Counted from the first letter of the stretch, positions 1 to 4,353 are shown. The stretch: DNA of 5,007 nt from WHTG01 sp035540515 (GCA_035540515.1 DATLGM010000170.1:1-5007); one strand, 5' to 3'. The notes: generated by a model not told the origin, from the sequence alone. Numbers and translations are program-made.

Positions 1-170
1 TTCATGAGCGCGACGATCCGCGAGCTACCCGAGTCGTCCGGGGTGGCGACGATCCGCACATGCCCCGGCTCAACCAACCGATCCTTGATCTGCCTGTTCA
101 GGTTCGTCTGGTCCACCCACTCCTGGAACACCTCCAGGTACATGGTGTGCAGCGGCGCCGGTTCGGTCAC
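1..170 (-). CDS. Unidentified protein, N-terminal 56 codons (runs off left edge)
   Basis: I do not recognise this gene. The frame opens with GTG at 170 and stays open through 56 codons to the window edge, so the C-terminal part is missing. Codons end mostly in G or C, as in the neighbouring genes, which supports real coding. A run of six G lies five bases before the GTG, a usable ribosome binding site, and the GTGA overlaps the stop of the 13-codon frame before it. An alternative ATG at 143 has no visible binding site. The visible part has an amphipathic, Trp- and Gln-containing stretch (about residues 10-30) and then a likely beta segment around residues 37-43 (HVRIVAT) followed by a DDSGSSR turn. 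There is no signal peptide or membrane segment. It follows a tail-type gene, so a structural or late phage role is possible, but that is inference from position only. Confidence 0.7.
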   Translation of the reverse strand, partial: MTEPAPLHTMYLEVFQEWVDQTNLNRQIKDRLVEPGHVRIVATPDDSGSSRIVALM

Positions 171-208
171 GACAACCCCCCAAGCTCGGTCAGGCCGCGG
201 TGGATCAT
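167..208 (-). other. 13-codon open frame linking two genes (possible leader or relay peptide)
   Basis: The ATG at 208 overlaps the stop of the tail-type gene (ATGA), and the frame's own TGA overlaps the GTG of the next gene (GTGA at 170). It would encode MIHRGLTELGGLS. The frame spans the 34-base gap between two clear genes, so ribosomes ending the tail-type gene could re-initiate here and be handed on. Its 3' half holds the G-rich binding site for the next gene, so translating it could affect that gene's start. It may equally be chance. No family is recognisable at this length. Confidence 0.2.
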
Positions 209-573
209 GAAGCGGTCGCGAAGGTGACGTCGAGGTCCCCCACCGCGATCGTGAAGTTGTCGCCCGCGGTGACCGGGTTGGCGACGATCGTCCCGGAGAA
301 ACCGAACGTGCCGCCCGTCGACGCCGTCCACAGGGTGATGTGGGTGTAGTCCTCGCTGCCCGCCACGTTCGTCCACTGCAGCGCCGTGGTCGCGTTGTCC
401 ATCGCCGCGGACGCCGGGGTGGACCAGGTGACCTGCTTGCGGGTGGCCTCCACCGCCGCGTTCGCGGTCGCCGCCGCGCCCGGGGCGCCGACGTGCAGCT
501 TCGCCCACGTGTAGTTCGTCGCGAGGGTGCTCAGGCACTGGTTCGCGGCGGTCACAGACAAACCTTCGGGCAT
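205..573 (-). CDS. Phage tail-type structural protein (122 aa)
   Basis: A soluble, Ala/Thr-rich, beta-type protein of 122 residues. The layout matches small phage tail or minor structural proteins common in actinobacterial phages: a start of the type (L)SVTAANQ (5-12), an early LHVGAPG (26-32), then a KQVTW strand (46-50), an NATTALQW strand (60-67), a THITLW-ASTGGTFGFSG core (77-94) and a C-terminal strand region ending in VTFATAS. The family resemblance is from memory of such proteins, not from a search. The ATG at 573 is preceded by GAGAGGA seven bases upstream. The gene follows the small cysteine-rich gene by three bases, and its stop overlaps the ATG of a 13-codon frame. No enzyme motif is visible. 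The protein is probably part of the virion tail or its tip. The exact role (fibre, decoration or tail tip) cannot be told. Confidence 0.8.
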   Translation of the reverse strand: MPEGLSVTAANQCLSTLATNYTWAKLHVGAPGAAATANAAVEATRKQVTWSTPASAAMDNATTALQWTNVAGSEDYTHITLWTASTGGTFGFSGTIVANPVTAGDNFTIAVGDLDVTFATAS

Positions 574-576
574 GAC

Positions 577-768
577 CTAGTCCTCTCGGGGAGCGGTAGC
601 GGCGGCGCAGGTGGGGCAGCCCGCCTCGGCGTGACAGGTGAAATGCCAGAGCCCGGCCCGCAGCCACGGCTCCGGATGCGGCGGCAACCCCGGCTTGCGT
701 TCGGCGACGACGTCACGGGGACCGCCGTCGACGACGTCGCAACCCACACACGGACGATCAGTGATCAC
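577..768 (-). CDS. Small cysteine-rich protein, probable zinc-binding (63 aa)
   Basis: A 63-residue protein with paired metal-ligand motifs: CVGC at 7-10, H42-x-x-C45-H46 and CPTC at 51-54. The spacing suggests a zinc-ribbon or zinc-knuckle fold joined by a Pro/Arg-rich middle (17-38). The GTG start at 768 is backed by a strong purine-rich site (GAGGGGGAAG, 774-783) five bases upstream. The gene sits 13 bases after the stop of the preceding beta-rich gene, and three bases separate it from the next start. There is no membrane segment or signal peptide. Small zinc proteins in phages may be structural or nucleic-acid-binding, and nothing here decides which. A longer Arg-rich frame on the same strand overlaps it (to 667), but its composition is a typical G+C-driven shadow, whereas this frame has a good start site and sensible cysteine spacing. 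Confidence 0.7.
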   Translation of the reverse strand: MITDRPCVGCDVVDGGPRDVVAERKPGLPPHPEPWLRAGLWHFTCHAEAGCPTCAAATAPRED

Positions 769-781
769 AGCGGCTTCCCCC

Positions 782-1147
782 TCAGGGTCGGACGAGTTCG
801 TGGTCGAGGATCAGCTCAAGGTCGGCGATCCGTTCCCGGCGCCCATCCGGGCCCGGTTCGGTGATCTCGCACTGCAGCCGCGCCCGCACCCACGTCCACG
901 CCACCGACATGGTGTGCGGGATGTGCAGCCGCACCTCGTCACCCGCCGCGGACGCGACCCCCTGCCCGTCGGTGGGGGTGGATGACCATTCGGCGAGCAG
1001 CGGCGCGCTGGGGCTGTTCCGGGGCCGGGCCTGGGCGTGCACCGCCCACCCGGTCACGTCGAGCGGGGCGCCCGCGTTGTCGACGATCCCGGCGATGACG
1101 ATGGTGCGGGTCGCGCCCTGCGGGATGACCAGGGTGGCGGTGGCCAC
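782..1147 (-). CDS. Beta-rich phage protein, probable virion-associated (121 aa)
   Basis: A predicted all-beta protein. An opening strand LVIPQGATRTIVIAG (6-20) leads into a D-NAGAPLDVTGW turn (23-34) and a strand HAQARPR (37-43). A central loop follows, then DEVRLHIP (70-77), WVRARLQCEIT (86-96) and a final strand LELILDHELVR (110-120). This order (an opening strand, a Gly/Asp turn with L-(D)-(L/V)-T-G-(Y/W), then alternating strands with a D-G-R hairpin) is one I associate with small beta-sandwich proteins near tail genes of many phages. That assignment is inference, and no catalytic motif is seen. The start chosen is GTG at 1147, four bases after the holin-like gene's stop and about nine bases from GGGG. 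An upstream GTG at 1186 would add 13 residues and overlap the holin-like gene, but has no binding site. Neighbours are the holin-like gene and the small cysteine-rich gene. Confidence 0.7.
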   Translation of the reverse strand: MATATLVIPQGATRTIVIAGIVDNAGAPLDVTGWAVHAQARPRNSPSAPLLAEWSSTPTDGQGVASAAGDEVRLHIPHTMSVAWTWVRARLQCEITEPGPDGRRERIADLELILDHELVRP

Positions 1148-1151
1148 GAGC

Positions 1152-1505
1152 TCAGGCCCCGCGCAGGTGGTGGCTACCGCCGCCACCGGGGGCGGTGACC
1201 TGGGTGCGGACGAACATGGCCACGACGGTCGCCGCGAACGCCATGATCACCGACTGGTTCTCCGGGGACAGATCCCACCCGAACGCCAACCCGAGCGCGA
1301 CCGCGGCCTGCAACACCCCGAGGATCGCCGGGGCGAGCTGGTCGGAACGGACCATCAGCGCGGTGACCAGCCCGGCGACGGCGACGGCGAGCGCGTTGAC
1401 GACCCCCTGCTGGGCGTCGGACAGCGGGAACACGAACGCGGACACCAGCTGCACGGTGGACGCGACCAGAGCGAGGATCAGCGCAGGCTCACGACGGATA
1501 GACAT
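1152..1505 (-). CDS. Holin-like membrane protein with internal duplication (117 aa)
   Basis: A small, very hydrophobic protein with four likely membrane segments (about 8-25, 36-52, 59-75 and 86-99), a short basic N-terminus (SIRREP) and a short Gly/His tail. Size, topology and position two genes after the endolysin fit a phage holin, the inner-membrane pore former that releases or triggers the endolysin. The two halves resemble each other: residues 6-59 and 58-106 both run P-A-x-I-L, then a hydrophobic helix ending in AF, then LS plus a polar stretch containing Q, a second helix ending in VR, then a Q-x-x-A-P end. The ATG at 1505 has an excellent site, GAAGGAG (1511-1517), five bases upstream. 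This is the strongest start in the lysis section and suggests high independent translation. It could instead be an antiholin, since other small membrane proteins lie nearby. Confidence 0.78.
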   Translation of the reverse strand: MSIRREPALILALVASTVQLVSAFVFPLSDAQQGVVNALAVAVAGLVTALMVRSDQLAPAILGVLQAAVALGLAFGWDLSPENQSVIMAFAATVVAMFVRTQVTAPGGGGSHHLRGA

Positions 1506-1510
1506 CGGGG

Positions 1511-1517
1511 CTCCTTC
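1511..1517 (-). promoter_or_regulatory. Strong ribosome binding site of the holin-like gene
   Basis: On the minus strand this reads GAAGGAG, five bases before the ATG at 1505. Unlike most neighbours, the holin-like gene does not overlap the gene before it, and it has this near-consensus site. Its translation rate may therefore be set independently of the endolysin and nuclease genes. Confidence 0.7.
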
Positions 1518-1536
1518 GGAGGATGGGTTGAACCGG

Positions 1537-1553
1537 CCCGGCTTCAGGCCGGG
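1537..1553 (-). terminator. Short G+C hairpin enclosing the nuclease stop codon
   Basis: On the minus strand, CCCGGC and GCCGGG form a perfect six-base-pair stem around the loop CTGAA, and the nuclease gene's TGA stop (1546-1544) lies in that loop. No T-tract follows, so classical intrinsic termination is doubtful. It lies between the nuclease gene and the holin-like gene and could act as a weak attenuator, a transcript-end barrier, or nothing. Such short stems are common by chance in DNA this rich in G+C. Confidence 0.25.
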
Positions 1554-1885
1554 TACCGCCGCGCATGCCCGGCGTCGATCAACCGTCCGGCCAGGTCACG
1601 GCCGTCGACGACCACCCGGGCCAGCCAGCGGTTGAACGACCGGCCCGACACATGCACGACGATCCGGCCGGCGTCGCGTAGCGTCGCGGCAGTGAATGCG
1701 GCGGCCTCGGCCCCGCCGGGCTCGCCGAGTTCGGGACAGTCGGCGCCGGCGACCCGGAGCCACGGGAACATCCCGGTCTCGCATCCGGCGTCGAGGAGCA
1801 GCCGGAACGTGTCGCCGTCGTGGAGCTGCACCACGATGGGGCGGCCGTCGGCGCCGACCTTCACCGGGTAGGACCAGCCGGTCAC
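1544..1885 (-). CDS. Staphylococcal-nuclease-like (thermonuclease fold) protein (113 aa)
   Basis: A compact nuclease-fold protein likely to cut DNA or RNA phosphodiester bonds with Ca2+. The family signatures are in order: HDGDTFRL (22-29), LRVAGADCPE (43-52), GAEAAAFTAATL (58-69) and FNRWLARVVVDGRDLAGRLIDAGHARRY (in parts, 84-111). The known catalytic set of staphylococcal nuclease (D21, R35, D40, E43, R87) has counterparts D25, R44, D49, E52 and R86. The usual Thr after the metal-binding Asp is Cys50. At 113 residues it is close to the bare domain. There is no signal peptide, so it should act in the cytoplasm or be released at lysis. The GTG at 1885 overlaps the endolysin stop as GTGA, so translation is probably coupled. 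There is no obvious binding site of its own. The gene ends 38 bases before the holin-like gene. Confidence 0.85.
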   Translation of the reverse strand: MTGWSYPVKVGADGRPIVVQLHDGDTFRLLLDAGCETGMFPWLRVAGADCPELGEPGGAEAAAFTAATLRDAGRIVVHVSGRSFNRWLARVVVDGRDLAGRLIDAGHARRYPA

Positions 1886-2205
1886 AGCCCGGCCGGGGGT
1901 GTGTTGCTGCGGACCTGGACGTCGACGTTGACCAACCCGGCGGCGATAGCGTCGTGCACCGCCGCCCGCAGCTCGTCGGCGGTGATCCCGCCGCCCTTGC
2001 TGGTGGTGATGGCCTGCGCGAGCTGTCCGACCGCGGCTCGGACCTGCGCGAGCGCCGGCCCGAGCGGGGACCGCAGCTGCGGCAGGTTCCCGGCGAACGG
2101 GGCCACGTCGAGCGCGGCGAGGATCTGGTCGCGGGCGAACCCGAGGTCGGCGCGGCGGGCGAGGTTGTCGAGCAGCCAGGTGCGGTCGGCGTCGGACAGC
2201 GGCAT
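1882..2205 (-). other. Possible separately translated endolysin C-terminal domain (107 aa)
   Basis: Inside the endolysin gene an in-frame ATG at 2205 (Met229) lies eight bases after AGAAAGG, as good a binding site as those of several genes here. It sits exactly at the border between the Pro/Lys linker after the peptidoglycan-binding domain and the helical C-terminal extension, so the product would be one intact domain beginning MPLSDADRTW. Internal starts that yield free binding domains are known in some other endolysins. This case is inference from position and site only. Confidence 0.3.
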
Positions 2206-2889
2206 GTCATCGGCCTTTCTCGGGGGGGTCGGCTTGCGGAGCGCCGCCCACGTTCGTGGGCCGATGACCCCGTCGACGGTGAGCCCCCGAGCGGCCTGAA
2301 AACCGCGGACGGCTTTCTCGGTGGCCGGGCCGAAGTCGCCGTCCACCGGGATCCGCAGCAGCTGCTGCGCCTCCCGGACGGCGGGGCCGGTCGCTCCCCG
2401 CCCGATCGTCGGCGACCCCGACGGGGCGGCCAGCGGTGCGGCGGGCGGGGGGCCGCCGAGGACCTGCGCGACACGGGCGGCGGTCAGGGTGCGCGCCGCA
2501 TCCCACGACAGCTCCACATGCAGGTGGTCGACGTGCGGGTTCACCCCGGAGTAGGTGCGCCATCCCGCCTGCGGGTATGACCCGGACCAGATCCGGCGGT
2601 TCCAGATGATGCACTGCACGCCGAGCTCGGCGGAGTTGGCGCGGAGCTGTTCGGCGAGTTCGGTGCCGTAGCGGGCGCCGTGCGGGTTGATCCCGAAGTC
2701 CAGGGCCCGGCCTTCGCCGTGCAGGCTGGTGGTGGTGCCCCCGCGAACGGTTCGGCAGTTGAAGATGCCCAGGTTCTTCCCGCCGCGACTGCCGTAGATG
2801 GCAATGAGCCAGGACATCAAGGCGAGGGCCCCCGGGGTCGGCCCGTCGGTGCACGCCTTCGCCGGCTGGTAGCCAACATGCACCGTCAT
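1882..2889 (-). CDS. Endolysin: M15-type peptidase plus peptidoglycan-binding domain (335 aa)
   Basis: A modular cell-wall hydrolase that should cleave peptide bonds in host peptidoglycan at lysis. Residues 1-135 form a zinc peptidase domain of the M15/ARB-07466 C-terminal type. The motif S55-x-H57-x-x-G60-x-A62-x-D64 and the later NPHVDHLHVEL (117-127) supply probable zinc ligands H57, D64 and H124 or H122. A Pro/Ala linker (146-160) leads to a peptidoglycan-binding type 1 domain (162-218) with its typical VDGDFGPAT, FQAARGL and VDGVIGPRTWAAL. Residues 229-335 are a mostly helical extension ending in a VDVQV strand, not recognised with certainty. There is no signal peptide, so export needs a holin. 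The ATG at 2889 overlaps the preceding stop as TGATG and has GGGACGG upstream. A GTG at 2904 is the alternative. Whether it is an L-Ala-D-Glu or another endopeptidase cannot be told from sequence. Confidence 0.9.
   Translation of the reverse strand: MTVHVGYQPAKACTDGPTPGALALMSWLIAIYGSRGGKNLGIFNCRTVRGGTTTSLHGEGRALDFGINPHGARYGTELAEQLRANSAELGVQCIIWNRRIWSGSYPQAGWRTYSGVNPHVDHLHVELSWDAARTLTAARVAQVLGGPPPAAPLAAPSGSPTIGRGATGPAVREAQQLLRIPVDGDFGPATEKAVRGFQAARGLTVDGVIGPRTWAALRKPTPPRKADDMPLSDADRTWLLDNLARRADLGFARDQILAALDVAPFAGNLPQLRSPLGPALAQVRAAVGQLAQAITTSKGGGITADELRAAVHDAIAAGLVNVDVQVRSNTPPAGL
2214..2220 (-). promoter_or_regulatory. Candidate internal ribosome binding site in the endolysin gene
   Basis: On the minus strand this reads AGAAAGG, with eight bases to the in-frame ATG at 2205. 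An overlapping out-of-frame ATG (2212-2210) lies just before it and reaches the in-frame TGA at once, so it is unlikely to be used. The site coincides with codons for Arg-Lys-Ala in the linker, so the purine run could also be simply coding sequence. Confidence 0.3.
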
Positions 2890-3086
2890 CAGTGGCCGTC
2901 CCACGGCTCGACGTAGTCCGGATGGTTCGGGTCGGTGATCTCGTCGGGGGTGGGGTCGTCGGTGTTCGGGTCGATCACGTCACCGGTGTCCGGGACACCC
3001 ACCCGTGGCGGTGGTTCCGTCGCGGACCAGCGGATCCGCTGCCCGGGTGGCGCGTCCCAGTCGACGGCGAACCCGTCATCGGTCAT
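2889..3086 (-). CDS. Acidic hypothetical protein with Asp-Pro-Asn repeats (65 aa)
   Basis: I do not recognise a family. The 65 residues include 16 Asp/Glu and only three Arg, with no Lys, so the protein is strongly acidic, and it is Pro-rich and probably unfolded. The first part (1-28) has two Trp and a PPGQRIRW segment. The second part holds an imperfect repeat, DVIDPNTDDP (36-45) and DEITDPNHPDY (48-58). There is no membrane segment or signal peptide. The ATG at 3086 overlaps the stop of the membrane protein gene as ATGA, with AAAGGG a few bases upstream. Its own stop overlaps the endolysin ATG as TGATG, so it is translationally linked to both. A DNA-mimic, chaperone-like or metal-binding role could be imagined, but nothing supports a particular one. 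Confidence 0.7.
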   Translation of the reverse strand: MTDDGFAVDWDAPPGQRIRWSATEPPPRVGVPDTGDVIDPNTDDPTPDEITDPNHPDYVEPWDGH

Positions 3087-3478
3087 GGCTGCACCCTTTT
3101 CGCTCGTTCCCGCGCCATCCGCAGCAGCGCCGCATCGACTCGATGCCACTGCAACGCCAAATAGCTGATCCCCACCGACGCCAAGATCAGCCCCCCGGTA
3201 ACCACCAAGGTGCGGGGGTTGGTCGCACCCGGGTTGGCGGGCGTGACCATGGCGAGCACGCCGAGACCGACGAACAGCACCTCGATGGCCAGCCACATCG
3301 CCGTCGACTTCACCGCGTACGCGGCGAACACCGCCCGCCCGTTCCGCAACCCCAAAACCCGGACCGCCACCCTCGACGCCCGCGCGTTCCGCAAGTTCTG
3401 CGCCCACAACCAGACACCGGGGAGCGCAGCGGCGGTCCACAACGCCTCGGTGAGCTGGATGGTGTCGGTCAAGTTCAC
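3083..3478 (-). CDS. Three-segment membrane protein B (131 aa)
   Basis: An integral membrane protein with three likely segments (about 9-29, 59-80 and 90-109), a basic loop rich in Arg between the first two (30-48), and a basic amphipathic C-terminus (112-128, HRVDAALLRMARERAKR). Topology and size allow a holin-type or membrane-scaffold role, but no family is recognised with certainty. Features shared with the three-segment protein at 3938-4276 are an early (V/I)Q before segment one, STA at the start of segment two (58-60), and QWxR(V/I) just after segment three (110-114). They may be distant paralogues. The GTG at 3478 overlaps the preceding stop as GTGA, and a G-run lies about ten bases upstream. 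Its stop overlaps the ATG of the acidic protein gene. It lies two genes before the endolysin, so a lysis role is plausible. Confidence 0.78.
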   Translation of the reverse strand: MNLTDTIQLTEALWTAAALPGVWLWAQNLRNARASRVAVRVLGLRNGRAVFAAYAVKSTAMWLAIEVLFVGLGVLAMVTPANPGATNPRTLVVTGGLILASVGISYLALQWHRVDAALLRMARERAKRVQP

Positions 3479-3681
3479 GGCTTGGCGCCCCCCGCGTCGT
3501 GATGCCGCTCGATCGCTGACACCCGCGCCTCCAGCGCGTCGACGCGGGCCCGGACCTCGGTGAGGTCGCCATGCACGTCGTCGGGGATCTCACCCGTCGT
3601 CGTCCGGTCGAGCTCCTTCTCCGCCTGGTCGATGTCAGCTCGGGCCTGCGCCAGGAACCGGCGGATGACCCGGATGCTCAT
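3475..3681 (-). CDS. Small coiled-coil protein (68 aa)
   Basis: A short, charged, helical protein with no membrane segment. Residues 2-26 form an amphipathic basic-to-acidic helix. A TTTGEIPDD break (27-35) separates it from a second helix (38-59) with a heptad run V43, V47, L50, V54, I57, typical of a coiled coil. The likely role is self-association or pairing with the coiled coil of the one-segment membrane protein just before it. That is inference from adjacency and shared structure. The ATG at 3681 forms TGATG with the preceding stop, and a GTG at 3684 just before it gives a GTGA overlap and one extra residue. GAGGAA and GGGG lie upstream, so either start is usable. The stop overlaps the GTG of membrane protein B. 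No family is recognised. Confidence 0.72.
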   Translation of the reverse strand: MSIRVIRRFLAQARADIDQAEKELDRTTTGEIPDDVHGDLTEVRARVDALEARVSAIERHHDAGGAKP

Positions 3682-3971
3682 CACCTGCCCCGTTCCTCGG
3701 CGACGGACACGACACGCTCGCCGACGTTGAGCGCGCGGAACGCCATCGCCTTGAACTCGTCGCGTTCCCCTTCGAGCTCGCGGACCCGTTTCTCGCAGTT
3801 GTCCAGTTCGCGGGGCAGGATCAGCCGGCGGGTGGACAACGCCACGATGAAGATCGCCAGCATCAGGGCGGGGCTGGCGGAGGACAGCAGCCCGGCGTAG
3901 TCCAGACCGACGGCGGGGTCCACCGGGGCGGCGCCCTTCAAGACGTTGAGGACGCCCGGATACGCCGCCAC
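3681..3971 (-). CDS. One-segment membrane protein with coiled coil (96 aa)
   Basis: A single membrane segment (about 27-45, ending STRRL) is followed by a charged helix (52-81) with LPRELDNCEKRVRELEGERDE, a layout frequent in small actinobacterial phage membrane proteins next to lysis genes. Basic residues directly after the segment suggest the coiled coil faces the cytoplasm. The upstream frame is Arg/Gly-rich shadow sequence, so the start must be internal. GTG at 3971, with a G-rich stretch upstream, overlaps the preceding gene by 34 bases. TTG at 3941 forms a TTGA overlap with that gene's stop and would give 86 residues, but has no binding site. I prefer the GTG, with modest confidence. 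Its stop overlaps the next start. Possible roles are an antiholin, a spanin-like scaffold or a membrane anchor for the next gene's product. None is proven. Confidence 0.72.
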   Translation of the reverse strand: MAAYPGVLNVLKGAAPVDPAVGLDYAGLLSSASPALMLAIFIVALSTRRLILPRELDNCEKRVRELEGERDEFKAMAFRALNVGERVVSVAEERGR

Positions 3972-4276
3972 TGCACCGCCCCCACGAGGTACAGCGCCGC
4001 CAACGTCAACACCGACGCGGCCCCGAACGCGACCGTGAACGGGTTCAGCGGCTGGCCGAGCCGGTCGACCACCGCGACCGCGGCCAACACCATGAAGATG
4101 AGGTGCGCCGTGGAGATGACCGTGACGTGCAGCGGGATGATCCCGGACCCGGACGGGGCGCGTCGCCACGCCCGGTAGTGGCTTCCGAGGACGACGGCGG
4201 TCATGGTGACGGCGGCGATGACGAGCCCGATCGTGATCGACTGCACGGCGGACGCGACGACCGTCAATGCGGGCAT
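3938..4276 (-). CDS. Three-segment membrane protein A (112 aa)
   Basis: An integral membrane protein with three likely segments (about 10-31, 50-70 and 80-101). A basic loop HYRAWRRAPSG (33-43) follows segment one, and a short basic tail (QWRRIRASSTS) follows segment three. The positive loop and tail suggest a cytoplasmic side for both. No family is assigned, and size and topology are compatible with a holin. Sequence landmarks match membrane protein B: VQ before segment one, STA at 55-57 and QWRRI at 102-106. The ATG at 4276 is preceded by GAGGGGAG, about six bases upstream. It is the first gene after the strong inverted repeat at 4312-4353, so it begins a new group of genes. Its end overlaps the next gene, giving coupled translation. 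Confidence 0.78.
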   Translation of the reverse strand: MPALTVVASAVQSITIGLVIAAVTMTAVVLGSHYRAWRRAPSGSGIIPLHVTVISTAHLIFMVLAAVAVVDRLGQPLNPFTVAFGAASVLTLAALYLVGAVQWRRIRASSTS

Positions 4277-4311
4277 GCGGCTGCTCCCCTCACGAGTGCG
4301 GGTGGTGGGGG

Positions 4312-4353
4312 CTGGTCGCCCGCCCGCTGTGCTGGCACCAGGCGGGCGACCAG
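4312..4353 (-). terminator. 13-bp perfect inverted repeat after the coiled-coil gene
   Basis: CTGGTCGCCCGCC (4312-4324) and GGCGGGCGACCAG (4341-4353) are exact reverse complements separated by 16 bases. The loop itself contains GTGC-TG-GCAC. In the minus-strand transcript the hairpin begins three bases after the stop of the 149-residue gene. It is followed by a C-run rather than a T-tract, so it resembles the T-less terminators reported in high-G+C bacteria, or an mRNA-stabilising or processing stem. It sits in the largest gap of the window, 35 bases before the next start codon, and plausibly separates two expression units. Confidence 0.6.

Noticed and set aside
167..667. A 166-codon minus-strand frame overlapping the tail-type and cysteine-rich genes
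   Set aside because: It is Arg/Gly/His-rich with no domain, no binding site, and conflicts with two better-supported genes. Only its last 13 codons are noted separately.
756..766. Short palindrome GATCA-G-TGATC at the start of the cysteine-rich gene
   Set aside because: It is only five bases per arm within coding sequence, which is expected by chance, and nothing suggests an operator.
861..1871. A 336-codon open frame on the plus strand across several genes
   Set aside because: It lies antisense to four well-supported minus-strand genes, has biased low-complexity composition, and long open frames on the opposite strand are expected in DNA this G+C-rich.
1696..2580. A 294-codon plus-strand frame opposite the endolysin
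   Set aside because: It is extremely Arg/Gly/Pro-rich and antisense to clear peptidase and peptidoglycan-binding motifs, so it is a shadow.
3087..3593. Upstream extension of the acidic 65-residue protein to a 234-codon frame
   Set aside because: The extension overlaps membrane protein B and the small coiled-coil gene and is Arg/Gly-rich. The ATG at 3086 with its ATGA overlap is the natural start.
3972..4169. N-terminal extension of the one-segment membrane protein up to 4169
   Set aside because: The residues are Arg/Gly/His-rich and lie out of frame inside membrane protein A, which has clear membrane segments.
4277..4311. Possible promoter after the inverted repeat
   Set aside because: I see no convincing -35/-10 pair in the 35 bases before the start at 4276, only the ribosome binding site.
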